Positions 44,245-53,712 of a stretch of DNA of 64,000 nucleotides are shown here, in pieces. The number at the start of each line of letters is the position of its first letter. Position 1 is the stretch's first letter. The notes under the pieces are model-generated. The model saw only the letters and a program-made list of their open reading frames with translations. It was not told the origin of the DNA and did not search any database. Where the stretch lies: the NCBI RefSeq assembly GCF_001425825.1, contig NZ_LMDM01000012.1:145582-209581 (forward strand), written 5' to 3'. A program made the position numbers and the translations under genes. This DNA comes from Rhizobacter sp. Root1238. GTDB taxonomy: Bacteria > Pseudomonadota > Gammaproteobacteria > Burkholderiales > Burkholderiaceae_C.

Positions 44245-45494
44245 CGGTACATGTACTCGCGGTTGAACGGGAACCCGGATTGTGCGCCGCGCATCGGGCC
44301 GCTGGCCGGATCGCCGTCCGGCCGCGCGGCCAGCATCTGGAACAGCGAGATCCAGCCCTGCTCGAAGCACATCGCGCTGCCGGCGAGGTAGAGCCGGTAG
44401 GCGCGCACCACCGATTCGCCGGTCAGCTCGCGCGCCTTGTCGAGCTGCTTCTCGAGCGCGGCGCTCCAGGCCCACAGCGTGCGCGCGTAGTGCGGGCGCA
44501 GGTTCTCGGCGTCGACCGGTTCGAGCTGCGATTCGCTCATCACCTTCAGCACGTGCGACATGTGCAGCAGCTCGCCGCCGGGGAAGATGTAGCGCTCGAT
44601 GAAATCGCCCATGCCGGCGCCGAGCTGGTCGTTGCGCGTGCTGCCGGCGGTGATGCCGTGGTTCATCAGCAGCCCGCCCGGCTTCAGCAGCCGGCGGATC
44701 TTGTCGAAGTAGGCCGGCAGCTGCACATGGCCGACGTGCTCGAACATGCCGACCGATGCGATCTTGTCGAACGGCTCGTCTTCCGGCAGTTCGCGGTAGT
44801 CGCGCAGCTCCATCGTGACGCGCCCGCGCAGCCCGCAGCGCTCGATCAGCTGCTCGACGTGCGCATGCTGGTTCTTCGACAGCGTGATGCCGTGCGCCCG
44901 CACGCCGTAGTGCTGCGCTGCCCACATCAGCAGCCCGCCCCAGCCGGCGCCGATGTCGAGGAAGCGCTCGCCGTCGCGCAGCATCAGCTTGCGGCAGATG
45001 TGGTCGAGCTTGGCCTCCTGCGCCTTCGCGAGCGACAGGCTGCCCTCGCGGAAATATGCGCAGGAGTAGACCTTGCGCGGGTCCAGCCACAGCGCGTAGA
45101 AATCGTCCGAGACGTCGTAGTGGAACTGGATCTGCTGGGCGTCGGATTCGGTGCTGTGGCGCGCCCGCGAGCGCGCGGCCCGCGTGATGGTGCGCCACCA
45201 GGCAAGCGGTGCGCCGCTGGCCTCCGACTTGGTCGGGTCGTCGTCGATCAGCTGGGCGGCGATGGCCATCAGGTCGCGCACCGTGCCGTCGAAATCGAGC
45301 CGGCCCTCGACGTAGTCCTGCGCGACCCGGCCGACCTGGCCGCCGGCGATGTGCAGCAGCGGCGACAGCTCGTTGAGCCGGATCGTCACCGTCGGCTGCG
45401 CATGGCCGAGCCGCTGCCCACCGGGCAGCACCACCGCCAGCGGGACACCCAGCGCTTCGACGCGCTGCTCCAGCGTTCGCTCAAGAGGGCTCAT
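44241..45494 (-). CDS. cfa: Cyclopropane-fatty-acyl-phospholipid synthase
   Basis: A 417-residue CFA synthase, which uses SAM to add a methylene bridge to the double bond of unsaturated acyl chains in membrane phospholipids. The N-terminal lipid-binding domain runs to about residue 115, then IQFHYDVSDDFYALWLD near residue 122, YSCAYFREG, the SAM motif LDIGAGWGGLLMWAA near 175, VGMFEHVGHVQLPAYF near 247, and the C-terminal RTLWAWSAALEKQ. Length is slightly above the E. coli enzyme (382). The ribosome site GGAGG lies in a small hairpin directly before the ATG. DUF1840 follows in the same transcript. Confidence 0.92.
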   Translation of the reverse strand: MSPLERTLEQRVEALGVPLAVVLPGGQRLGHAQPTVTIRLNELSPLLHIAGGQVGRVAQDYVEGRLDFDGTVRDLMAIAAQLIDDDPTKSEASGAPLAWWRTITRAARSRARHSTESDAQQIQFHYDVSDDFYALWLDPRKVYSCAYFREGSLSLAKAQEAKLDHICRKLMLRDGERFLDIGAGWGGLLMWAAQHYGVRAHGITLSKNQHAHVEQLIERCGLRGRVTMELRDYRELPEDEPFDKIASVGMFEHVGHVQLPAYFDKIRRLLKPGGLLMNHGITAGSTRNDQLGAGMGDFIERYIFPGGELLHMSHVLKVMSESQLEPVDAENLRPHYARTLWAWSAALEKQLDKARELTGESVVRAYRLYLAGSAMCFEQGWISLFQMLAARPDGDPASGPMRGAQSGFPFNREYMYR

Positions 45495-45495
45495 C

Positions 45496-45513
45496 GGGAT
45501 CCTCCAGGATCCC
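45496..45513 (-). promoter_or_regulatory. Hairpin masking the cfa ribosome binding site
   Basis: On the minus strand the sequence just before the cfa ATG is a perfect inverted repeat, GGGATCC...GGATCCC, around TGGA. The Shine-Dalgarno GGAGG spans the loop and the right arm, two bases from the stem end. Such a stem could limit translation; a role in regulation is inferred only. Confidence 0.5.
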
Positions 45514-45596
45514 CAAAATGTAGGGAAAAAGTAAACGCCTCGCAGCGTGCGGACTTTTCCGTCCGGCGCCGCAGCGCCGATCCGTGTCAGTTCATG

Positions 45597-47669
45597 TCAC
45601 GCGGGATGCACCAGCCGCACGCTGCGCGGCGCCGGCGCGCCGTGGCCGATGCGGCCTTCGAAACTGCCGTGGTCGAGCGCCGGCGCGAACAGGAAGCCCT
45701 GGAACTCGTCGCAGCCGGCGTCGTGCAGGAACTGCCGCTGCGCCTCGGTCTCGACGCCCTCGGCGATCACGCGCAGGTTCAGCGCCCGGCCGAGCTGGAT
45801 GATCGCGTTGACGATCGCGACATCGCTGGTGTCGTCGGGCAGGTTCTTGATGAAGCTGCGGTCGATCTTCAGCCGCGCGATCGGGAAGCGCTTCAGGTAG
45901 CCCAGGCTCGAATAGCCGGTGCCGAAATCGTCGATCGCCATCTGCACGCCGAGTTGCTCCAGCGCCTGCAGCCGCTGCAAGGCGCCGGCCGCGTCGTGGA
46001 TCAGGATCGATTCGGTGAGCTCCAGTTCGAGCAGCCGTGGCGGCAGGCTCGCGCCCTTCAGCGCGTCGGCCACGCGGTCGATGAAGTCGGGCTGCTGGAA
46101 CTGCAGCGCCGAGACGTTGATCGACACCGGCATCTCCAGCCCGTTGGCGCGCCACGCGGCGGCCTGCCGCACCGCCTGCGCCAGCACCCAGTCGCCGATC
46201 GGGATGATGAAGCCGCTCTCCTCGGCCACCGGGATGAACTCGGCCGGCGAGACCTCGCCGAGCACCGGGTCGCGCCAGCGGATCAGCGCCTCGGCACCGA
46301 TCACCTGGCCGCTCTTCAGGTCGATCTGCGGCTGGTAGTGCAGGCGGAACTGGCCGCTCGCCAGCGCCTGGCGCATCGCATGGTCGATCTGCATCGGCGA
46401 GCTGTCGGAACGCTCGCCGGCATCGCCGCGCGGCTGGTGGAAGCGGAAGCTCGCCCGCCCCGCCTCCTTCATGCGGTGCATCGCGGCGTCGGCGCGGCGC
46501 ATCAGGTCGTCGGCGCTGTCGCCGTCGGCTGGGCACAGCGCGATGCCGATGCTGCAGGTGACGGTGAAGCTGACGCCGTCGAGCGTGAACGGCCGCGCCA
46601 TCGCGTCGATCACGCGGCGCGCGGTGGCTTCGGCGGTCACGGCATCGGCCTGGTGCACGAGCAGCACGAACTCGTCGCCGCCCAGCCGCGCGACCGTGTC
46701 GACATTGCGCAGGCTGGCCTTGATGCGGTCGGTGACCTCCAGCAGCACGCGGTCGCCGAAGCCCAGCCCGAGCGTGTCGTTGATCTGCTTGAAGCGGTCG
46801 ATGTTCAGCACCATCAGCGCGAACGGGTTGCCGCCGCGCTGCGCCATCGCGAGCGCGAACTCGATGCGGTCGGCCAGCAGCCGCCGGTTCGGCAGGCCGG
46901 TCAGCGCGTCGGTGTGCGACAGCTCCTCGATGCGCGCGCTGGCAGCCAGCTTCTCGGTGATGTCGCGGAACGAGAACACGCGGCCGATCGGGTGGCCGCG
47001 GGTGCATTGCGGCAGCGTCAGCCGCTCCAGCACGCGGCCGGAGTGCAGCGTGAAGACGTCGCTGGTCTGCAGCATCGTCGCTTCCTGGATGGCGGCCAGG
47101 CGGCGCTCGTAGTCGGCGCCGTCGACGACGCTGCGGCGCATCCAGTCGCGCACCGCTTCGTCGTCGCGCCGGGCCAGCACGTCCTCGGGCAGCGCCCACA
47201 GCCCGGCGAAGCGGTGGTTGAAGCTGCGGATGTGGCCCGACAGGTCGGTCACCAGGATGCCGTCGGCGGTCGATTCGAGCGTCGCGCGCAGTTCGGCCAG
47301 GCGGGTTTCGAGTTCTTCCTCGGCAGCACGCTGCGCGCTGCGGTCGCGGCAGGTCACCAGGAACAGGCCGTCGCCGATGCGGCTGACGCGGCGCGTCACC
47401 GGCAGCAGCCGGCCGCCGGCATCGCGCACCAGCGTGTCGGAGACGATCTGGTCGACCAGCCCGCCCGACGCCTCGCTCCAGAACACCAGGTCTTCGGGCG
47501 TCGCGCACAGGTCGGTGGCGCCGCGGCCGCACAGCGACGCGGGCTCGACCCCGAACAGGTTGCCGGCCGCGGCGTTCGCCGCGCGGATCTTCAGGCTGCC
47601 GGCATCGACCAGCCACACCGCCTCGAGCAGGCCATCGATCAGGTCCTGCATCGGGTCGGCGACCGTCAT
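45597..47669 (-). CDS. PAS-PAS-GGDEF-EAL cyclic-di-GMP protein
   Basis: A 690-residue cytoplasmic signalling protein. Two PAS-like segments at residues about 8-110 and 130-240 (STADGILVTDLSGHIRSFN; IGRVFSFRDITEKLAASA) precede a GGDEF domain with an intact LGGDEFVLLV at residues 329-338, and an EAL domain with GAEALIRW at residues 458-465 and DDFGTGYSSL at 580-589. Both synthesis and hydrolysis of cyclic-di-GMP are possible. The ATG overlaps the HD-GYP gene's stop (ATGA), pairing it with a second c-di-GMP enzyme. No membrane segment. Confidence 0.93.
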   Translation of the reverse strand: MTVADPMQDLIDGLLEAVWLVDAGSLKIRAANAAAGNLFGVEPASLCGRGATDLCATPEDLVFWSEASGGLVDQIVSDTLVRDAGGRLLPVTRRVSRIGDGLFLVTCRDRSAQRAAEEELETRLAELRATLESTADGILVTDLSGHIRSFNHRFAGLWALPEDVLARRDDEAVRDWMRRSVVDGADYERRLAAIQEATMLQTSDVFTLHSGRVLERLTLPQCTRGHPIGRVFSFRDITEKLAASARIEELSHTDALTGLPNRRLLADRIEFALAMAQRGGNPFALMVLNIDRFKQINDTLGLGFGDRVLLEVTDRIKASLRNVDTVARLGGDEFVLLVHQADAVTAEATARRVIDAMARPFTLDGVSFTVTCSIGIALCPADGDSADDLMRRADAAMHRMKEAGRASFRFHQPRGDAGERSDSSPMQIDHAMRQALASGQFRLHYQPQIDLKSGQVIGAEALIRWRDPVLGEVSPAEFIPVAEESGFIIPIGDWVLAQAVRQAAAWRANGLEMPVSINVSALQFQQPDFIDRVADALKGASLPPRLLELELTESILIHDAAGALQRLQALEQLGVQMAIDDFGTGYSSLGYLKRFPIARLKIDRSFIKNLPDDTSDVAIVNAIIQLGRALNLRVIAEGVETEAQRQFLHDAGCDEFQGFLFAPALDHGSFEGRIGHGAPAPRSVRLVHPA

Positions 47670-48967
47670 GCAACGGCCTCGGTGTCCGCGGTGTCCGGCA
47701 CTTGCTCCGGTTCGAAGAAGTAGGCCACGCGGGCACGCGGCGACAGGTAGATCAGCGAGGCCGTCGGCAGCTGCTGCGGCTTCAGGCTGCGCCGGATGCC
47801 CAGGCGCGGGGTCTGCTCCAGGTCGAGCATCAGCGCTTCGTCGCGCGGCACCTTCGGGTCGTGCACCAGCACGCGCGGCTTCAGCGGCCGGGTCGAGTTG
47901 ACCGACACCACCATCGCATAGCGGTCGTCGGTGAGCTGCACCGTCGAGCCGGGCGGGTAGACGCCCATCATGCGGATGAAGGCGCCGAGGATCGCGGTGT
48001 CGAACTTGGCCTTGCTCTGCGCGAACAGCGTCGACAGCGCCTCGTGCGGCGTCAGCGCGCGCGACGGCACGTGCGGGTTGCACAGGTTGTCGTAGCGGTT
48101 CACCAGCGAGACGATGCGGGCCGCCGTCGTCATGCGGTCGCTGTTGAGCTTGAGCGGAAAGCCGCTGCCGTCGGCATGCTCGTGGTGCTGCGCGATCACC
48201 AGCGTCGCGCCCGGCTGCAGCTCCATCTTCTTGGCCAGCGTCACGCCGTGCGTCACGTGCTCCTGGTAGAACTGCGTCTCGGCACTGGTGAAGTGCTCTT
48301 CGCGGTGTCGCACGCGGTCGGGGATCTCGATCTTGCCGATGTCGTGCAGCAGCGCGCCGACGCCCAGGTCCATCATCTCGGCCTGCGACAGCCCGAAGGT
48401 CTTGCCCATCAGCAGCGAGATCACCGCGACGTTGACCGAATGCATCGACGCCTTGTCGCCGATGCCGTCGCTCAGCAGGCGGATGCACAGGTCCTGCGCC
48501 GCCAGCATCTTGTCGACGAAGGCCCGGCTCAGCGCCTCGGTGTTCTCGCGCGCCTGCTGCGGCTTCGACGACACCAGGTCGAGCGACTGCTTGCAGGCCT
48601 TGGTGGCTTCGGCGAACTGGCGCTCGCAGACCGCGAGCGTGGCGCGCTCGGCGGCCAGCGCTTCGCGCAGGCGGCGGCGTTCGCCGGCTTCAGGGGATTC
48701 GGCCGGGGCGGCCGGTGCGGCAGGCGGGGCCGGTGCGGCGGCCGCATCGGCGGTGGCCGCGGGCACCGGCGGCGGGTCGCTCTTGTCCGGGCTCCAGCGC
48801 ACGCGCGGCAGCCCGAGGCTGCGGATCGTCGCGATCTGGTCGGCCGTCGTCAGCTTGAAGCTGCTGAGCGGAAACGGGTGTGCCATCCAACCGACGTCGA
48901 GATGGACGAACATCCCGACGCGCAGTTCCTGGACCTCGATGACCAATGGGGAGATGGCTTCTTTCAT
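47666..48967 (-). CDS. HD-GYP domain phosphodiesterase with DUF3391
   Basis: A 433-residue protein. The DUF3391 N-terminus (VQELRVGMFVHLDVGWMAHPF) is followed by an Ala/Pro-rich hinge (PPVPAATADAAAAPAPPAA), a coiled segment, and an HD-GYP domain with LLHDIGKIEIPD (HD at 208-209) and HHEHADGSGFP at 261-271. In this motif GYP reads GSGFP, a usual variant. It likely hydrolyses cyclic-di-GMP. The start is ATG 48967 (MKEAISPLV); an in-frame start at 49021 adds only a poor leader. Paired by overlap with the GGDEF-EAL gene downstream. Confidence 0.92.
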   Translation of the reverse strand: MKEAISPLVIEVQELRVGMFVHLDVGWMAHPFPLSSFKLTTADQIATIRSLGLPRVRWSPDKSDPPPVPAATADAAAAPAPPAAPAAPAESPEAGERRRLREALAAERATLAVCERQFAEATKACKQSLDLVSSKPQQARENTEALSRAFVDKMLAAQDLCIRLLSDGIGDKASMHSVNVAVISLLMGKTFGLSQAEMMDLGVGALLHDIGKIEIPDRVRHREEHFTSAETQFYQEHVTHGVTLAKKMELQPGATLVIAQHHEHADGSGFPLKLNSDRMTTAARIVSLVNRYDNLCNPHVPSRALTPHEALSTLFAQSKAKFDTAILGAFIRMMGVYPPGSTVQLTDDRYAMVVSVNSTRPLKPRVLVHDPKVPRDEALMLDLEQTPRLGIRRSLKPQQLPTASLIYLSPRARVAYFFEPEQVPDTADTEAVA

Positions 48968-49134
48968 GCGGATGGCGGGCAGCCTGGGACCAGGGTTGCG
49001 CGCCGGGTGATGCGCTTGCAAGGTTGTCGGCGGCCGGATGCCTTGACTTGAAGTTCATTATCCCGAGGGACACATGTCCTCACACCTGCTAACTCTGACA
49101 GGAAATGGGGGCTGCAGGCCGTCTTCCGTGACTT

Positions 49135-49575
49135 TTACCGCTCTATCCGCGTCGACAGCACGATGGCCGAGGTCGTCCGCTCGACCCCTTCGAGCGCGCC
49201 GATGCGGTCGATCAACGCGTCGAGCTCGCCGATCGACTGCGCCGCGACGATCGCGATCAGGTCGAACGGCCCGCTGACCGAATGCAGCACCCGCACTTCG
49301 GCGATCTTGCGCAGCGCTGCCTCGATCGCTGCGCTCTGCCGCGGCGCGACCGTGATCAGCACGTGGGCGCGCACCAGCGCGGCTTCGAGTTCATCGGGCA
49401 CGACGATCGTGTAGCCGGCGACGACCCGCTGCCGCTCCAGCCGCTCCAGCCGGCTCTGCACCGTGGTGCGCGACAGCGCGAGGCGCCGCGCCAGTTCGGC
49501 GGTGGAGGCGCGGGCGTTCTCGCGCAGCAGCGCGAGCAGCGCGTGGTCGGTCTTGTCGAGGATGGGTTTGGGCAT
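49135..49575 (-). CDS. Lrp/AsnC-family transcriptional regulator
   Basis: A 146-residue Lrp/AsnC protein: an N-terminal HTH (LDKTDHALLALLRENARAST, then LARRLALSRTTVQSRLERLE) and a C-terminal RAM domain (LITVAPRQSAAIEAALRKIA, GPFDLIAIVAAQSIGELDAL) that binds an amino acid and forms dimers and octamers. The ATG at 49575 is preferred to an in-frame TTG at 49596. It is divergent from the saccharopine-dehydrogenase-like gene, 120 bases away, and probably regulates it in response to lysine or another amino acid (inference). Confidence 0.9.
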   Translation of the reverse strand: MPKPILDKTDHALLALLRENARASTAELARRLALSRTTVQSRLERLERQRVVAGYTIVVPDELEAALVRAHVLITVAPRQSAAIEAALRKIAEVRVLHSVSGPFDLIAIVAAQSIGELDALIDRIGALEGVERTTSAIVLSTRIER

Positions 49576-49607
49576 TTCGTCGGCAGTCGTCGGCAATATG
49601 CCGAAAT
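49574..49607. promoter_or_regulatory. Candidate operator in the lrp-sdh intergenic region
   Basis: ATTTCG (49574-49579) and CGAAAT (49602-49607) are inverted, and inside lies CGGCA-ATA-TGCCG (49591-49603). The structure overlaps the start of the Lrp gene and could serve both divergent genes by autoregulation. Confidence 0.4.
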
Positions 49608-49695
49608 GTGCACTGCGTTTCGTTGAATTTCAAGCTGCCTTTTGATCGCATGCTTCCGACAATCGCCGTCACTCTCCACAGCACGCGAGGCGGCA

Positions 49696-50814
49696 ATGAA
49701 AGACATCCTGGTGATCGGCGGCGGCAAGATCGGCTCCGTCGTGGGGGCCTTGCTGGCCTCGGCGAGCGGCGGCGAGCGCTACACGGTGACGGTGGCCGAC
49801 CGGTCGGCGCCGCAGCTGGCGGACATCGCCGCCGAGATGGCCGGCACCCCCGGCCTGTCGACGCTGGTGCTCGACGTCAACGATGCCGAGCAGTTGCGCC
49901 GAGCCCTGCGCGGCCGCTTCGCGGTGCTGAGCGCGGCGCCCTACCACCTGACGGCCAAGGTGGCGCAGGCCGCGCGCGACATCGGCGTGCACTACCTCGA
50001 CCTGACCGAAGACGTGGCCAGCACCCGGCGCATCCGCGAACTGGCGGTGGGCGCCGGCACCGCCTTCATCCCGCAATGCGGGCTGGCGCCGGGCTTCATC
50101 TCGATCGTCGCGGCCGACCTGGCGCGCGGCTTCGACACCCTCGACAGCGTGCGCATGCGCGTCGGCGCGCTGCCCGCCTACCCGAGCAACGCGCTGAACT
50201 ACAACCTGACCTGGAGCACCGAAGGCGTCATCAACGAATACTGCGAGCCCTGCGAGGCGATCGTCGACGGCGTGCAGCGCGAGGTGCCGGCGCTCGAGGA
50301 GCGCGAGGAGTTCTCGCTCGACGGCGTGCTGTACGAAGCCTTCAACACCTCCGGCGGCCTCGGCACGCTGTGCGAGACGCTGGCCGGCAAGGTGCGCACG
50401 CTGAACTACCGCACAATCCGCTACCCCGGCCACGCCGCGATCATGAAGGCGCTGCTGCACGACCTGCGGCTGAAGGATCGGCGCGACGTGCTGAAGGACA
50501 TCCTCGAACAGGCCGTGCCGACGACGATGCAGGACGTGGTGATCGTGTTCGTCACCGTCTCCGGCATGAAGGAGGGCCGGCTGGTGCAGAACACCTACGC
50601 GCGCAAGACCTATGCGCACGTGCTGGCCGGCAAGCTGCGCAGCGCCATCCAGATCACCACCGCCAGCAGCCTGTGCGCGATCCTCGACATGCTGGCCGAC
50701 GGCCAGCTGCCGCAACAAGGCTTCGTGCGCCAGGAAGACGTGAAGCTGGCCGACTTCCTGGCCAACCGCTTCGGCCGCGTCTACGCGATGGACGAACTCG
50801 CGAAGGCCGCCTGA
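49696..50814 (+). CDS. Saccharopine dehydrogenase-family NAD(P) oxidoreductase
   Basis: A 372-residue member of the saccharopine dehydrogenase / lysine 6-dehydrogenase-like family. The Rossmann start MKDILVIGGGKIGSVVG is followed by VADRSAPQLADIAAEM, VLSAAPYHLTAKVAQAA, GVHYLDLTEDV, FIPQCGLAPGFISIVAADLA and, later, SGGLGTLCETL. Possible roles are lysine catabolism (L-lysine dehydrogenase or saccharopine dehydrogenase) or carboxynorspermidine metabolism. The start at 49696 fits the nucleotide-binding strand. A divergent Lrp/AsnC regulator supports an amino acid substrate. Confidence 0.85.
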   Translation: MKDILVIGGGKIGSVVGALLASASGGERYTVTVADRSAPQLADIAAEMAGTPGLSTLVLDVNDAEQLRRALRGRFAVLSAAPYHLTAKVAQAARDIGVHYLDLTEDVASTRRIRELAVGAGTAFIPQCGLAPGFISIVAADLARGFDTLDSVRMRVGALPAYPSNALNYNLTWSTEGVINEYCEPCEAIVDGVQREVPALEEREEFSLDGVLYEAFNTSGGLGTLCETLAGKVRTLNYRTIRYPGHAAIMKALLHDLRLKDRRDVLKDILEQAVPTTMQDVVIVFVTVSGMKEGRLVQNTYARKTYAHVLAGKLRSAIQITTASSLCAILDMLADGQLPQQGFVRQEDVKLADFLANRFGRVYAMDELAKAA

Positions 50815-50845
50815 GCGGCGCGGTCCGGCCCGGGCGGTTTAAACT

Positions 50846-50860
50846 GTTCCTATACAGAAC
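50846..50860 (+). promoter_or_regulatory. Candidate promoter/activator box before the CoA transferase
   Basis: GTTCCTATACAGAAC (GTTC, seven bases, GAAC) contains TATACA (50851-50856) as a possible -10. No -35 match is present, so an activator may be needed. In pca systems IclR-type activators bind GTTC-containing sites; the match here is suggestive only. Confidence 0.35.
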
Positions 50861-50866
50861 CTGGGT

Positions 50867-50888
50867 TCGTCAAAAGAACTTTTGACGA
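50867..50888. promoter_or_regulatory. Long palindrome upstream of the CoA-transferase operon
   Basis: Arms TCGTCAAAAG and CTTTTGACGA (10 bp, perfect) around AA, 25 bases before the CoA-transferase start. Flanking CCTGG (50860-50864) and CCAGG (50891-50895) extend the symmetry. It may be a repressor operator or an RNA hairpin in the 5' leader. Confidence 0.6.
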
Positions 50889-50912
50889 CGCCAGGTTTCC
50901 GCGAGGAACAGG

Positions 50913-51614
50913 ATGATCAACAAGCTCTGCGATTCGGTGCAGGACGCGCTGGCCGGCGTGGCCGACGGCGCGACGGTGATGATCGGCGGCTTCGGCGGTG
51001 CCGGCCAGCCGGGCGAGCTGATCGACGCGCTGATCGCGCAGGGCGCGCGCGACCTGACCATCGTCAACAACAACGCCGGCAACGGCGAGACGGGGCTCGC
51101 GGCGCTGCTCGCGACCGGTCGGGTGCGCAAGATCATCTGCAGCTTTCCGCGCCAGGCCGATTCGCAGGTGTTCGACGGCCTGTACCGCAGCGGCCGCATC
51201 GAGCTCGAACTGGTGCCGCAGGGCAACCTGGCCGAGCGCATCCGCGCGGCCGGCGCCGGCATCGGTGGTTTCTTCACCCCCACCGGCTATGGCACCGAGC
51301 TGGCGCGCGGCAAGGAAACGCGCGAGATCGGCGGCCGCATGCACGTGCTCGAGTCGCCGATCCATGCCGACGTGGCGCTGATCAAGGCCGAGCGCGGCGA
51401 CCGCTGGGGCAACCTGGTCTACCGCAAGACCGCGCGCAACTTCGGGCCGATCATGGCGATGGCGGCGAAGCTCAGCATCGCGTCGGTGCACGAGGTGGTG
51501 GCGCTCGGCGAACTCGACCCGGAGCACATCGTGACGCCGGGGATCTTCGTGCAGCGGGTCGTGCAGGTGCCGCGCAGCAGCACCGGCCCGGCCGGTTTGA
51601 AGCAGGCGGCGTGA
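50913..51614 (+). CDS. pcaI: 3-oxoacid CoA-transferase subunit A
   Basis: A 233-residue alpha subunit of a family I CoA transferase, typical of beta-ketoadipate:succinyl-CoA transferase or SCOT. VMIGGFGGAGQPGELIDALI near residue 24, then NNNAGNGETGLAALL near 52, GIGGFFTPTGYGTELA near 115, and LIKAERGDRWGNLVYRKTARNF near 157. It transfers CoA from succinyl-CoA to 3-oxoadipate or acetoacetate, in complex with the next gene product. The stop overlaps the pcaJ ATG (TGATG). A thiolase of the PcaF type follows, favouring the beta-ketoadipate pathway. Confidence 0.9.
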   Translation: MINKLCDSVQDALAGVADGATVMIGGFGGAGQPGELIDALIAQGARDLTIVNNNAGNGETGLAALLATGRVRKIICSFPRQADSQVFDGLYRSGRIELELVPQGNLAERIRAAGAGIGGFFTPTGYGTELARGKETREIGGRMHVLESPIHADVALIKAERGDRWGNLVYRKTARNFGPIMAMAAKLSIASVHEVVALGELDPEHIVTPGIFVQRVVQVPRSSTGPAGLKQAA

Positions 51615-52255
51615 TGGCGATGCAACGCTTGAATCGAGACCAGATGGCGGCCCGCGTTGCACGCGACATTCCCGAGGGCGCGTATGTGAACCTCGGCATC
51701 GGCCTGCCGACGCTGGTGGCCAACCACCTGCCGCGCGAGCGCGAGGTCTTCCTGCACAGCGAGAACGGCCTGCTCGGCATGGGCCCGGCGCCGGCCGCCG
51801 GCGACGAGGATTTCGACCTGATCAATGCCGGCAAGCAGCCGGTGACGCTGCTGGCCGGCGGCGCGTTCTTCCACCATGCCGACAGCTTCGCGATGATGCG
51901 CGGCGGCCACCTCGACATCTGCGTGCTCGGCGCGTTCCAGGTGTCGGCGCGCGGCGACCTGGCCAACTGGCACACCGGCGCGCCCGATGCGATCCCCGCG
52001 GTCGGCGGTGCGATGGACCTGGCGATCGGCGCGAAGCGCACCTTCGTGATGATGGAGCACCTGACCAAGGCGGGCGAGAGCAAGATCGTCGCCGACTGCA
52101 GCTACCCGTTGACCGGCGTGGCCTGCGTCAGCCGCATCTACACCGACCTGGCCGTCATCGACGTGACAGCCGCCGGGCTGAAGGTGGTGGAGACTTTCAA
52201 CGGCCTGCCCTTCGATGAACTGCAGCGATTGAGCGGCGTGCCGCTGATCGCCTGA
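51614..52255 (+). CDS. pcaJ: 3-oxoacid CoA-transferase subunit B
   Basis: A 213-residue beta subunit. The catalytic Glu lies in LHSENGLLGMGP near residue 50, the thioester-forming residue of family I CoA transferases. YVNLGIGLPTLVANHL near residue 24, GGHLDICVLGAFQVSARGDLA near 99, and LTGVACVSRIYTDLAVIDV follow. Length is usual. It forms the heterodimer with the preceding subunit. Start ATG 51614 directly overlaps the previous stop. Confidence 0.9.
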   Translation: MAMQRLNRDQMAARVARDIPEGAYVNLGIGLPTLVANHLPREREVFLHSENGLLGMGPAPAAGDEDFDLINAGKQPVTLLAGGAFFHHADSFAMMRGGHLDICVLGAFQVSARGDLANWHTGAPDAIPAVGGAMDLAIGAKRTFVMMEHLTKAGESKIVADCSYPLTGVACVSRIYTDLAVIDVTAAGLKVVETFNGLPFDELQRLSGVPLIA

Positions 52256-52265
52256 AAGAGCCTCC

Positions 52266-52375
52266 ATGAAACCCGAATCGTTTGACGCGCAGCCGGCCGA
52301 GCGCCGGGCCGCTCCCAAGCCGGCCGGCATCCCCTCGGGGGATCGGCTGATGTACTCATCAGTCGAGGGGTTGTC

Positions 52376-52379
<4 letters not shown>
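52266..52379 (+). CDS. Possible 37-residue ORF coupled to the thiolase start
   Basis: An open frame of 37 codons begins with ATG after an AAAGAG ribosome-like site and ends with TGA overlapping the thiolase ATG (ATGA). Its peptide (for example PAERRAAPKPAGIPSGD) is Ala/Pro-rich and resembles translated GC-rich intergenic sequence. A hairpin (CTGATG/CATCAG, 52347-52362) lies near the end. Translation coupling is possible; a real product is doubtful. Confidence 0.25.
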
Positions 52380-53578
<1,199 letters not shown>

Positions 53579-53585
53579 TCCACAT

Positions 53586-53705
53586 CCGTTCGCCCTGAGC
53601 CCGTCGAAGGGTCGGACTGAGCTTGTCGAAGGCCTTGTGCGCTTCGTGCACAACCCTTCGACGGACGGGCCTTCGACAGGCTCAGTCCCTGCTCAGGGCG
53701 AACGG
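53586..53705. repeat. Composite palindromic repeat, copy B (120 bp, inverted)
   Basis: The reverse complement of this element is nearly identical to copy A (35788-35906): same outer arms, same units CTGAGCCTGTCGAAGGCCCG and CCTTCGACAAGCTCAG, with differences mainly in the centre (about 12 bases). It separates the convergent ends of pcaF and the EamA exporter. A bidirectional terminator or BIME-like role is likely. Confidence 0.9.
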
Positions 53706-53712
53706 AAGTCTG

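Noticed and set aside
44280-47723. A 1147-residue plus-strand frame opposite cfa and the GGDEF-EAL gene
   Set aside because: Another GC-bias shadow; the minus-strand proteins have intact catalytic motifs and the frame has none.
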